Assembly (NCBI GenBank): GCA_020024475.1
Contig: JAHHTS010000053.1
Span: 1-14,315 of the forward strand
Origin: Oscillospiraceae bacterium
Lineage (GTDB): Bacteria; Bacillota; Clostridia; Oscillospirales; Ruminococcaceae
DNA: 14,315 bases
Reading direction: 5' to 3'
The position numbers and the translations under genes were made by a program. Under the pieces are notes generated by a model that was not told where the DNA came from, ran no database searches, and worked only from the letters and a program-made list of their open reading frames with translations. Position 1 is the stretch's first letter. The number at the start of each line of letters is the position of its first letter. Shown in pieces: positions 1 through 6,442 of the stretch.

Positions 1-51
1 ACGACCTCTAGCGTGACAGGCTAGCGTTCTAACCAACTGAACTACCGGGCC
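1..51 (-). tRNA. tRNA-Asp (GTC), 3' end cut by window edge
   Basis: Read on the minus strand the gene begins GGCCCGGTAGTTCAGTTGG, a typical bacterial tRNA-Asp start with the conserved D-arm. The anticodon loop CTGTCAC gives anticodon GTC. The variable region is present, but the T-arm and acceptor 3' strand lie beyond position 1, so the gene is partial. It follows tRNA-Trp after a 22-bp AT-rich spacer with no promoter or terminator, so the two are probably cotranscribed from the promoter near 167-195. Confidence 0.93.
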
Positions 52-73
52 AAAAATAACTAAAATAGCTATT

Positions 74-149
74 TGGCAGGGGCAGTAAGAATCGAACTCA
101 CGACACGCGGTTTTGGAGACCGCTGCTCTACCGGCTGAGCTATACCCCT
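74..149 (-). tRNA. tRNA-Trp (CCA)
   Basis: This is a complete 76-nt cloverleaf on the minus strand. The acceptor stem pairs AGGGGTA with TGCCCCT (one G-U pair), the discriminator base is G, and the CCA tail is encoded at 76-74. The anticodon stem GCGGT/ACCGC encloses loop CTCCAAA, so the anticodon is CCA for tryptophan. The T-loop is TTCGATT. It is the first gene of the minus-strand tRNA pair. Confidence 0.96.
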
Positions 150-166
150 GTATTTGTTACTCGACT

Positions 167-195
167 ATTATATCTCATAAATAATGGTTTGTCAA
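167..195 (-). promoter_or_regulatory. Sigma-A promoter of the tRNA-Trp/tRNA-Asp unit
   Basis: On the minus strand there is a consensus -35 TTGACA (195-190), a 17-bp spacer and a consensus -10 TATAAT (172-167), ending 17 bp before the 5' end of tRNA-Trp. A perfect consensus at this spacing is typical of strong stable-RNA promoters. Confidence 0.9.
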
Positions 196-203
196 CAAAA
201 ATA

Positions 204-232
204 TTGCATTTTTTTTTATCCGGTGCTAGAAT
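204..232 (+). promoter_or_regulatory. Putative sigma-A promoter of the MFS transporter gene
   Basis: -35 TTGCAT (204-209), a 17-bp spacer containing a T-run, and -10 TAGAAT (227-232). It lies 58 bp before the chosen start codon and is back-to-back with the tRNA promoter. Confidence 0.6.
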
Positions 233-290
233 GTAATTCGTTATGAATTATTTAATACTTAATTTTTAGTAAATGTCAAAGGAGCTTATT

Positions 291-1529
291 ATGAAAAAAA
301 CAAAAGGTGTTCACTATGGGTGGCTCATAGTGTTTGCGTGTTTTATGGTTATGTCGCTTTTTCTTTGCATTGTAATGAACTGTCCAGGTTTATTTCTTAT
401 CAGTGTTACAGAAGAATTTGGCATTTCCAGAAGCCAATACACACTCAATACAACGGTTATTTCAGTTGCTATGATGCTTATAACTTTGAATGCAGGTAGA
501 ATTTTCTCTACATTTAGCATAAAAAAAGTTATGACATTTTCATCAATTATCTTACCTATCGCATACTCAATGTATTCAAAAGCAACAAGTATTTACATAT
601 TCTATGCTATTTCTCTGATTGTTGGTTTATCTCTTGGTCTTTGTAGTATGGTGCCTATAAGCACACTTATAACACGATGGTTTAACGACAAAAAAGGTCT
701 TGCAACTGGTATAGCCTTTACAGGAAGTGGCGTTGGTGGTGTTATACTCCAACCAATCATTGGTAAACTTATAGTAAACGTTGGTTGGAGGCAGACATAT
801 TTTATTCTTGCTGTGATAATGTTTGTTCTTGTTGTTCCATGTATTATATTTATTATAAAAGACTATCCTTCAGACAAAGGTCTTGAACCAGTTGGCAGTG
901 TTAAAAGCGAAAGTAGCGAGGTTGTTTTCGACGATGGAATGACGCTCGCCCAAGCAAGAAAAAAACCTTATTTTTGGATTTATCTTCCTATAGTAACAAT
1001 AACATCAGCAGCAGCTTGCTCAATGGTACAGAACATATCACCATATGTGACCGACCTAGGTTATGCAACAACCGTAGCAGCAAGCCTAAGTGCTTTAAGT
1101 CTTGGTGTTCTTGCAATCAGTAAAATAATTCTTGGTCAGATTTTTGATAAAAAAGGTGTTCTTTTCGGAACACTTATAGGTCTTATTTGTCTAATTATGG
1201 CATCTGTAAGCTACGCAAGTGCTGTAAACACAGCATTTCTTTATTTTGGTATCATTATTTCAGGCCTTGGTATAGCCTACACAACCGTAGGTTACCCTAC
1301 AAACACACAAGATATGTTTGGTAGAAAAGATTACAGTGCAATTTACGGTATTGTCCGGAGTTTTTCAAGCATTGGTACCGCTATCGGCTCACCTATTACA
1401 TCTATTCTTTATGATGCAACAGGAAGCTATCGTGCTGCATGGATTATGTGGGCTATATTGAATATCATTGTAGTTATTGTATTTATTATGCTTCACAAAA
1501 AAGCTATTAAAGATAAAGTTGCTCAATAA
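291..1529 (+). CDS. MFS transporter, oxalate/formate antiporter (OFA)-like
   Basis: This 412-residue integral membrane protein shows the usual twelve-helix major facilitator pattern, with hydrophobic segments throughout both halves and a central cytoplasmic loop near residues 190-225. The cytoplasmic loop motif RWFNDKKGLATGIA (about 129-142) and the segment DGMTLAQARKKPYFW after the central loop are characteristic of OFA/monocarboxylate-type MFS proteins. The likely role is proton-coupled or exchange transport of a small organic acid; the substrate cannot be read from sequence. An in-frame ATG exists at 273, but AAAGGAG at 278-284 is correctly spaced for the ATG at 291, so the later start is chosen. 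The gene is monocistronic, with its own promoter and a bidirectional terminator. Family assignment is secure; the OFA subfamily is an inference from motifs. Confidence 0.88.
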   Translation: MKKTKGVHYGWLIVFACFMVMSLFLCIVMNCPGLFLISVTEEFGISRSQYTLNTTVISVAMMLITLNAGRIFSTFSIKKVMTFSSIILPIAYSMYSKATSIYIFYAISLIVGLSLGLCSMVPISTLITRWFNDKKGLATGIAFTGSGVGGVILQPIIGKLIVNVGWRQTYFILAVIMFVLVVPCIIFIIKDYPSDKGLEPVGSVKSESSEVVFDDGMTLAQARKKPYFWIYLPIVTITSAAACSMVQNISPYVTDLGYATTVAASLSALSLGVLAISKIILGQIFDKKGVLFGTLIGLICLIMASVSYASAVNTAFLYFGIIISGLGIAYTTVGYPTNTQDMFGRKDYSAIYGIVRSFSSIGTAIGSPITSILYDATGSYRAAWIMWAILNIIVVIVFIMLHKKAIKDKVAQ

Positions 1530-1541
1530 ATAATTTTAATT

Positions 1542-1569
1542 AAAAAAGCCACCTATAAAGGTGGCTTTT
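1542..1569. terminator. Bidirectional intrinsic terminator between MFS and PAP2 genes
   Basis: A perfect 10-bp stem AAAAGCCACC (1544-1553) / GGTGGCTTTT (1560-1569) encloses a 6-nt loop. The stem carries a T-run on the plus strand and, with the six A residues at 1542-1547, a T-run on the minus strand. It lies between two convergent genes, 12 bp after the MFS stop and directly next to the PAP2 stop, so it can serve both. Confidence 0.9.
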
Positions 1570-1570
1570 A

Positions 1571-2410
1571 TCATTTTAATAACATTTTTTTATAAGTCTT
1601 TTCAAAAAATGGTGTTAAAATCATAAATATAATTGTCATAACCAATATAGACATAGCTGTATCACTTATGAAATGACGCCCTGTAATCATACGACTTACA
1701 GATGTACAGAACACATATATATAGCAAAATATAAACAAAGGCCATTCCTTATTTTTAAATGGTTTGAATATAAAAGGAAGAAGTAGAAGTATCATAATGC
1801 CCATAGCTGCACCAACATGTCCTGATGGAAATGATGAACCACCAGAGAAGAAATCTGGTTTAAACCAGTCTGCAAATGAAAAAGATCCACCTGTTATAAT
1901 ATCTTCATATCTATCACGGCCAAAAATCACTTTAAGAGTCACAATACTACCAAGATATCCAATCATATATATAAATGCAAAAGCGCATATTCCCTGAATT
2001 TTTCGTATCGTAGAAGATTTAAATTTTCTCATAAGCAAAAATATAACTGCAGCTACTACACCACCTATTATTCCACATATATATGGATTAGCCTTATGAA
2101 TAAATCCACGCTTGGCAAAATCGAAACAAGCCTTGTAAGCAAACACACTATTAGTAGCAATCAACAAAAATGTGCCCGCGGCAAAAATACACATATTGTT
2201 TTTGTTTCTAATCATCATGCTTGCGCCCCAAATTGGCAAAAAGCTGTACATAGGAATCCATGACAACCCCTCAAACAGTATTCCAAATACATTTTTAGGA
2301 TTATATAGAGAATCGGTTATCTGCCAGTCGTATTTTGCACCCACAGCCATGGTTATTATGCATATAATAATAACAACTATATATCCATACTTATATTTTT
2401 TATTTATCAT
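1571..2410 (-). CDS. PAP2-family membrane phosphatase
   Basis: The 279-residue polytopic membrane protein has about six hydrophobic segments, and the three PAP2 (type 2 phosphatidic acid phosphatase) signatures are visible in order. K160 with R167 matches KxxxxxxRP, except that Tyr168 replaces the Pro. PSGH lies at 195-198. S239-R240, H246 and D250 match SRxxxxxHxxxD. In the family the two histidines and the aspartate form the phosphohistidine catalytic site on the outer membrane face. Substrates range from phosphatidate to undecaprenyl pyrophosphate, and the exact one is not evident. The start is supported by GAGAGGAG 8 nt upstream. It is a single-gene unit converging on the MFS gene and sharing its terminator. 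Confidence 0.88.
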   Translation of the reverse strand: MINKKYKYGYIVVIIICIITMAVGAKYDWQITDSLYNPKNVFGILFEGLSWIPMYSFLPIWGASMMIRNKNNMCIFAAGTFLLIATNSVFAYKACFDFAKRGFIHKANPYICGIIGGVVAAVIFLLMRKFKSSTIRKIQGICAFAFIYMIGYLGSIVTLKVIFGRDRYEDIITGGSFSFADWFKPDFFSGGSSFPSGHVGAAMGIMILLLLPFIFKPFKNKEWPLFIFCYIYVFCTSVSRMITGRHFISDTAMSILVMTIIFMILTPFFEKTYKKMLLK

Positions 2411-2444
2411 ATTGAGCTCCTCTCAAATTTTATAACTATTATAA

Positions 2445-2473
2445 ATATTAGTATCAAATAAAGTTATAGTCAA
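2445..2473 (-). promoter_or_regulatory. Sigma-A promoter of the PAP2 gene
   Basis: On the minus strand: -35 TTGACT (2473-2468), a 17-bp spacer, -10 TAATAT (2450-2445), 34 bp before the start codon. Confidence 0.7.
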
Positions 2474-2510
2474 CAGAATTAATATTAATTTAAGATAAAT
2501 TTAATAAAAT

Positions 2511-2538
2511 AAAAAAGCTCCGAACTATTGTTCAGAGC
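2511..2538 (-). terminator. Intrinsic terminator after tRNA-Leu
   Basis: On the minus strand the 9-bp stem GCTCTGAAC/GTTCGGAGC (2538-2530 with 2525-2517, one G-U pair) has a 4-nt loop and is followed by six T. It starts 4 nt after the encoded CCA of tRNA-Leu. Confidence 0.9.
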
Positions 2539-2542
2539 CTTA

Positions 2543-2629
2543 TGGTGCCGGTGGTCGGGGTCGAACCGACACGGTATCACTACCACAGGATTTTGAGTCC
2601 AGCACGTCTGCCAATTCCATCACACCGGC
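2543..2629 (-). tRNA. tRNA-Leu (CAA)
   Basis: This is an 87-nt class II tRNA on the minus strand. The acceptor stem pairs GCCGGTG with CACCGGC, the discriminator is A, and CCA is encoded. The anticodon loop CTCAAAA gives anticodon CAA (reads UUG). A long variable arm with stem GGTA/TACC is present, and the T-arm is GTCGG/CCGAC around TTCGACC. The second pair of the anticodon stem (28-42) reads T opposite T, an unusual mismatch; the rest of the fold is normal. It has its own promoter and terminator. Confidence 0.95.
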
Positions 2630-2648
2630 TTGCTTATCAAGCTTGTTT

Positions 2649-2677
2649 AGTATACACCAGAAATTAAAATATGTCAA
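2649..2677 (-). promoter_or_regulatory. Sigma-A promoter of tRNA-Leu
   Basis: On the minus strand: -35 TTGACA (2677-2672), a 17-bp spacer, -10 TATACT (2654-2649), 19 bp before the tRNA 5' end. It sits between the end of the iron transporter gene and the tRNA. No convincing terminator separates them, so some read-through from upstream is possible. Confidence 0.88.
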
Positions 2678-2719
2678 GTATTTTTTTCAATTTTTAAAAA
2701 ATTAAAAGTTAAGTTTTTA

Positions 2720-3601
2720 TTATATATCTACGCCCAAGAAATGCTTTGCCAAAATGCCTACTACAAATGAAATAACTGCAACAGTTATACTAATTCCAGC
2801 CATCTCGATAAATCTAGACTTAAAAGGTTGATCCTGGGCAACAGAAGTATAATAAGTAAAACCTGCTATAATCAACAATACAACCACAATCATACATACA
2901 AGTGCCGGCAAATATTGCGAGCTAGGGAAAATCATATAAGGTGCAATCAAAAGGACAACTGTTATAAGATAAGCAATACCTGTATAAGTGCATGATTTCA
3001 TTGCATCACTTCTGCCCTCGCTTTTAGCTGATAGAAACTCACTAGAAGCCATAGAAAATGTAGCCGAAATACCTATGATAAGCCCAGAAAGAGCTATAAG
3101 GTTTGTGTTTTGCATAGCAAATGTAAAACCCGCCAAAGAACCAGTCAATTCAACAAGAGCATCATTAAGTCCTAGTACCATACTTCCTACATACTGAAGC
3201 CTTTCTTCATCCAATATACTTAGCAAAGTTTGTTCGTGTTCCGCTTCTTCAGTTTTTATTTTTTCCGCTTCCTCAACTTCCTTTGAAAGAATTTCGTATT
3301 TATCCTGAGCTCCTTCTTCGCCATTTTCCATGAGTTTAACAGCGAATGTAAAACCAAAAATTCTTGCCAACATTTTATATTTGAAAACTTTCAACTTTTC
3401 AGGTTTCATTTCTATGCCAGTATATTTTTTCCAAATTTCATAATGTACAAGTTCTTCATCAGCAAGTCTATTTAGAATTTTTTTATTTTCATCACCTTTT
3501 GCAAATTTGGCAATAGCTGTATATATAAAGCTTTCTGTTAATTCATTCTGCTGCATTTTTTTTATAACTTCAAAAGCTTCTTTCGATATAGTTTTTTTCA
3601 T
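2720..3601 (-). CDS. Ferritin-like/VIT1 fusion iron transporter (erythrin-VIT, MbfA-like)
   Basis: The 293 residues form two joined modules. Residues 1-130 are a helical ferritin-like (rubrerythrin-type) domain with diiron ligand candidates E23, the E50-x-x-H53 motif, E92 and the E119-x-x-H122 motif. Residues 135-293 are a VIT1/CCC1 domain with about five membrane helices, including GLNDALVELTGSLAGFTFA (144-162) and SATFSMASSEFLSAKSEG (179-196). In this family the soluble domain senses or binds Fe2+ and the membrane domain moves iron or manganese across the membrane; MbfA proteins are described as iron exporters. The start follows the stop of the upstream GNAT gene by 1 nt; AAAGGAG lies 12 nt upstream, so translation may be coupled. 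It is the last gene of the mgtE cluster, suggesting a role in divalent cation balance. Direction of transport is not determinable here. Confidence 0.88.
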   Translation of the reverse strand: MKKTISKEAFEVIKKMQQNELTESFIYTAIAKFAKGDENKKILNRLADEELVHYEIWKKYTGIEMKPEKLKVFKYKMLARIFGFTFAVKLMENGEEGAQDKYEILSKEVEEAEKIKTEEAEHEQTLLSILDEERLQYVGSMVLGLNDALVELTGSLAGFTFAMQNTNLIALSGLIIGISATFSMASSEFLSAKSEGRSDAMKSCTYTGIAYLITVVLLIAPYMIFPSSQYLPALVCMIVVVLLIIAGFTYYTSVAQDQPFKSRFIEMAGISITVAVISFVVGILAKHFLGVDI

Positions 3602-3602
3602 A

Positions 3603-4133
3603 TTAAACTTTTTCTCCTTTGCTTTTATATTCTTCCCAAAGAAATGAATAAACGCAACTGTCTAGCACAGTTCCATCCCAGCGAACATATTCTTTTCTAA
3701 GTGTGCCTTCATATTGAAACCCACACTTTTCCAGGACTCTTTTTGATTGTAGATTATCTTTAAAATGTGATGCAGAGACTACATCAGCACCTAAATAATT
3801 AAATGCATATTCTATTACTAATTTTACAGCCTGCGGCATCAATCCCATTCCCCAATAAGATTTTTCAAGAACATAACCAATCATATACGCTTTTTTATTA
3901 TATCTGTGTATATCTCTTCTCACTGAAATTATTCCTATAACAGTCATGGTTTTTTTCAAAACGATAGTGAAATTACCACCAGTTTTTATCATAACATCTA
4001 GTATTGCTGCTGCCTCAACAATACTGTTTGCAGGCCTTGCGCCACACATCAAACACACCTGCTTATCGCGATAAATTCTCCACACAGCCATTAAATCATC
4101 TTCCGTAATGCTTCGTATAAAAATGTCTTGCAT
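3603..4133 (-). CDS. GNAT N-acetyltransferase, RimJ/RimL type
   Basis: The 176-residue protein is a typical single-domain GNAT. The acetyl-CoA loop lies in WGMGLMPQA (94-102), and the RimJ/RimL-type segment NLQSKRVLEKCGFQYEGTLR (127-146) is well preserved. Family members acetylate ribosomal protein N-termini, amino acids or small amines; the acceptor is unknown here. A GTG 6 nt further upstream is also in frame, but GGAG is spaced 5 nt from the ATG at 4133 and would overlap the GTG, so the ATG is preferred. The gene lies 34 bp after mgtE and 1 bp before the ferritin-VIT gene, so all three are probably cotranscribed. A functional link to metal transport is only suggested by position. Confidence 0.85.
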   Translation of the reverse strand: MQDIFIRSITEDDLMAVWRIYRDKQVCLMCGARPANSIVEAAAILDVMIKTGGNFTIVLKKTMTVIGIISVRRDIHRYNKKAYMIGYVLEKSYWGMGLMPQAVKLVIEYAFNYLGADVVSASHFKDNLQSKRVLEKCGFQYEGTLRKEYVRWDGTVLDSCVYSFLWEEYKSKGEKV

Positions 4134-4167
4134 AATCACTCCGATTTATATACTAGTTTGTACTATA

Positions 4168-5583
4168 TTATACAAGGCCCATTACACCTATAAGAAGCCA
4201 CCAAGATAACCCATAGTAAGTTATAACAGCAACAAGGTCATTTATAGTTGTTATCAGTGGGCCAGATGCAACAGCTGGATCCACGCCTATTTTTTTAAAT
4301 AACATAGGGATTGTAGTACCGGTAATACTAGAAATAACAATTGCCAAAAGCAATGAAACGCCAATACATGCAGAAACTGCGAAAGCATACATCATACTTT
4401 TACCCTTGAACATCATTATATAAACACCTATGCCAAAAAAGGCAATGGTACCTAACAATATTCCATTGAAAAAACCGGTTTTCATTTCTTTTATTGTAAG
4501 TGTTAGTTTTTGTTTAAATGTAAGATTTTCATCAGTTAAAACTCTAATAGTAACTGCTAAAGATTGTGTGCCAACATTACCTGCCATATCCAAAATCAAA
4601 GACTGAAAACATATTACAATCGGAAGCCGTGCTATAACGCTTTCGAACACACCTACAACACCTGAAACAACCAACCCCAAGAACAAAAGTATGATAAGCC
4701 ATGGAAGGCGTTTTTTCATACTTTGAATGATTGGCTCTTCTAGATCTTCAGCCCGAGTAAGACCACCAAGCTGTGCATAATCCTGCCGCATTCCTTCATC
4801 AAATACATCAGCGATGCTTTCAGCGGTAATAACACCTAAAATATGATTTTTATCTGATAACACTGGAATAGTGTCTTCGTAGTAATCTCTAAGTTCGTCA
4901 ACGCAATCCTCAATAAGCCGTGTTGCATATACATAAGGATATGATGTAACAATGAGGCTTTCTAAGTCAGTATCTTCTCTTGCTATAATCAAATCATTAA
5001 GAGGAATCGCTCCATAAAAAACATCATTTTCATCAAGAACATAAAGTGTTGATATATTATCATTTTCAGCAGCCTGCGCTATAAGACTATGCATTGCCCG
5101 CCTAACAGACAAGTTGCTTTTGATTGTCACATAATTCATTGTCATATGACTACCTATTTCATCTTCTGAGAAAGATGAAATAACAGCGATAGATTTTTTA
5201 CCTTCATCATCCATTAGTTCAAGCAAAATCTGCCTTTTTTCTTTGGAAGTTTGGCGCAAAAATTCAGCTGCGGAGTCAGTATCCATCTCTTCCAAAATTG
5301 ATGCAGCTTTTTTTATATCTATTTCCTCGATATAATCAGCGAAATTATCAGCATAATCAAGAATTTCTGCCATTTCGTCTGCTGGAATCAATCTATAAAC
5401 TCTTGCTCTTTCTTCTTTTGAGAGAAGTGGTAACGCTTTTGATATATCATTTGCATGATAATCAGATAGTTTTTCCCAAGTAATTTTAGGAGATTTTCCA
5501 CCTCTTATAATGCGCAGAATCTGTTGAGTGAAGTCAGTCTGTACTGCGCTGAAATTTTCTTTTTCGTTTTCAAAACTTTTCAT
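4168..5583 (-). CDS. mgtE: Magnesium transporter MgtE
   Basis: The 471-residue protein has the full MgtE architecture. An N-terminal helical Mg2+-sensing domain (about 35-140) is followed by two CBS domains (about 145-205 and 209-265), a connecting helix, and a five-helix membrane channel (about 294-471). Key channel segments are GNVGTQS (335-341) and DPAVASGPLITTINDL (435-450). Asp449 matches the conserved pore aspartate of the family. MgtE is a homodimeric, Mg2+-gated Mg2+ channel of the inner membrane. The start at 5583 has a strong AGGAGGAAAGGATT ribosome binding site. The frame stays open upstream to a TTG at 5679, but that extension runs through the leader hairpin and looks non-coding. 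It heads the cluster with a GNAT and a ferritin-VIT transporter, and is preceded by a leader ORF and attenuator-like hairpin. Confidence 0.94.
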   Translation of the reverse strand: MKSFENEKENFSAVQTDFTQQILRIIRGGKSPKITWEKLSDYHANDISKALPLLSKEERARVYRLIPADEMAEILDYADNFADYIEEIDIKKAASILEEMDTDSAAEFLRQTSKEKRQILLELMDDEGKKSIAVISSFSEDEIGSHMTMNYVTIKSNLSVRRAMHSLIAQAAENDNISTLYVLDENDVFYGAIPLNDLIIAREDTDLESLIVTSYPYVYATRLIEDCVDELRDYYEDTIPVLSDKNHILGVITAESIADVFDEGMRQDYAQLGGLTRAEDLEEPIIQSMKKRLPWLIILLFLGLVVSGVVGVFESVIARLPIVICFQSLILDMAGNVGTQSLAVTIRVLTDENLTFKQKLTLTIKEMKTGFFNGILLGTIAFFGIGVYIMMFKGKSMMYAFAVSACIGVSLLLAIVISSITGTTIPMLFKKIGVDPAVASGPLITTINDLVAVITYYGLSWWLLIGVMGLV

Positions 5584-5624
5584 AATCCTTTCCTCCTGTT
5601 TTCCGCTTTCTGGTAAAAAGTGAC

Positions 5625-5681
5625 AAAACAAAGTTGGCCGGAAAAACACGGCAAAACTGCGTGAAACTAAACCAGCCAACT
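5625..5681 (-). terminator. Attenuator-like hairpin in the mgtE leader
   Basis: Read on the minus strand, AGTTGGCTGG (5681-5672) pairs with CCGGCCAACT (5641-5632) in a 10-bp stem containing one G-U pair. Inside it sits a smaller stem CACGCA/TGCCGTG with one bulged C. The outer stem runs straight into a T-rich tail (TTGTTTTG). It ends about 40 nt before the mgtE start codon and 23 nt after the stop of the short leader ORF. The shape is that of an intrinsic terminator, placed where it would control mgtE. Confidence 0.72.
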
Positions 5682-5731
5682 GAGTATGGGATTTAAACGT
5701 AGAGTTAAATCAAAACTTTCGGCTGATTAAG
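5667..5731 (-). promoter_or_regulatory. Possible antiterminator pairing in the mgtE leader
   Basis: CTTAATCAGCC inside the leader ORF (5731-5721, codons 19-22) can pair with GGCTGGTTTAG (5677-5667) at ten of eleven positions, including one U-G pair. This uses the 5' arm of the hairpin at 5681-5632, so the two structures exclude each other. A ribosome finishing the leader ORF would partly cover the first segment and favour the terminator; one stalled near the middle would leave it free. Pairing is seen; the regulatory role is inferred. Confidence 0.45.
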
Positions 5732-5785
5732 ATTATTAAATTCACAATTAAAACAACTTCGCTGACTATTGTCACAGCCGTCCAT
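5705..5785 (-). CDS. Short cysteine-containing leader ORF upstream of mgtE (26 aa)
   Basis: The ORF has ATG at 5785, TAA at 5707-5705 and 26 codons. AAAGGAG lies 8 nt before the ATG, as good as the ribosome sites of the known genes here. The peptide begins MDGCDN and ends QPKVLI, with cysteines at 4, 11 and 14 (C-x6-C-x2-C) and many Asn residues. It matches no family I recognise and has no signal peptide or membrane segment. It lies in the same orientation as mgtE, followed by the terminator-like hairpin, so the simplest reading is a leader peptide whose translation controls mgtE. It could instead be an independent small protein, for instance metal-binding, with its own terminator, or a chance ORF. 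Confidence 0.5.
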   Translation of the reverse strand: MDGCDNSQRSCFNCEFNNLNQPKVLI

Positions 5786-6361
5786 TAGATTCACTCCTTT
5801 ATATATTTATTAGCTTTAAAAATATATCACAAAATTATGATAATTATATGAACAAATTATTAACAGCATTATTAAATTATATATATCTCACAATATTAGT
5901 AATCCCCACAGAAGTTTTTATTTTATGATTTATTTATTTATCAAAATACATAATTTAAAATATTCTTATTTTATTATTTGCAGAATATGATCAGTAATAT
6001 TTTCTTTTTAGTTATACATATAATATTTTATTAGTATATAAACTTATAAAAAATAATTTTAGAATTTACAATGTATGTAATTTATTCACTTTATAAAAAA
6101 TCGCAACCATAAACGGTTTCTCATGCAACACATAGTAGTACAATCTAATAAAGAGCATATTATAATTTAACACTAAATATTTAATACTTTTTCAATAAGT
6201 TTAGAGCTTTAGACCAAAATATAACATATTTTTAAAACTTCATGTTTTTTAAAATTTTCTCATAAATTTATCTAATATATTTATCATATTAAAATATATT
6301 TGAAATTTTATGTATTATCATTTTTATTTAAAAATTTTATACATTAGTAATTCAAATAAAT
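5786..6361. other. Gene-free, very AT-rich interval upstream of the mgtE leader
   Basis: About 575 bp with no credible protein gene, tRNA or recognised riboswitch. It should contain the promoter of the mgtE leader, but the extreme A+T content gives many weak -10 matches and no clear -35/-10 pair. A less AT-rich island at about 6100-6165 includes a 15-codon minus-strand ORF (6133-6086, beginning MCCMRN) without a ribosome binding site. Nothing else is evident. Confidence 0.6.
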
Positions 6362-6401
6362 AAAAAAATACAGCACTATCACGAAAGTGATTGTGCTGTA
6401 T
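6362..6401 (-). terminator. Strong terminator of the murD-GNAT-PLP enzyme operon
   Basis: On the minus strand ATACAGCAC/GTGCTGTAT (6401-6393 with 6376-6368) continues, after one mismatch, into ATCAC/GTGAT around a 4-nt TTTC loop, and is followed by a run of T. It lies about 40 bp after the last gene of the operon. Confidence 0.93.
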
Positions 6402-6442
6402 CTCATTATCCCCATGTAAGATACATGGTTTTTATATTTAAA

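Noticed and set aside
273..290. Earlier in-frame ATG for the MFS transporter
   Set aside because: AAAGGAG lies inside this extension and is correctly spaced for the ATG at 291; nothing suitable precedes 273.
2678..2719. Terminator after the ferritin-VIT gene
   Set aside because: Only A/T-only self-complementary stretches are present, too weak to call an intrinsic terminator.
4134..4190. Internal promoter before the GNAT gene (minus-strand TATAAT near the mgtE stop)
   Set aside because: A good -10 is present, but no reasonable -35 at 16-18 bp; chance matches are frequent in such AT-rich DNA.
5584..5679. N-terminal extension of MgtE starting at a TTG at 5679
   Set aside because: The frame is open but runs through the leader hairpin, has no ribosome site at 5679, and gives a sequence unlike MgtE N-termini. 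The ATG at 5583 has a strong AGGAGG site and gives the usual family length.
5584..5800. M-box (ykoK) Mg2+ riboswitch upstream of mgtE
   Set aside because: The characteristic conserved segments of the M-box were not found by eye; the region instead has a short ORF and a simple terminator-like hairpin. A covariance search would settle this.
6086..6133. 15-codon minus-strand ORF beginning MCCMRN
   Set aside because: It has no ribosome site and no clear link to a downstream gene, and ORFs of this size are expected by chance. Mentioned only as part of the gene-free interval.
6412..6434. Hairpin CCATGTA/TACATGG followed by T residues on the plus strand
   Set aside because: It resembles a weak plus-strand terminator, but no plus-strand gene lies upstream, and on the minus strand it lacks a T-run. 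The strong minus-strand terminator at 6401-6362 explains operon termination.
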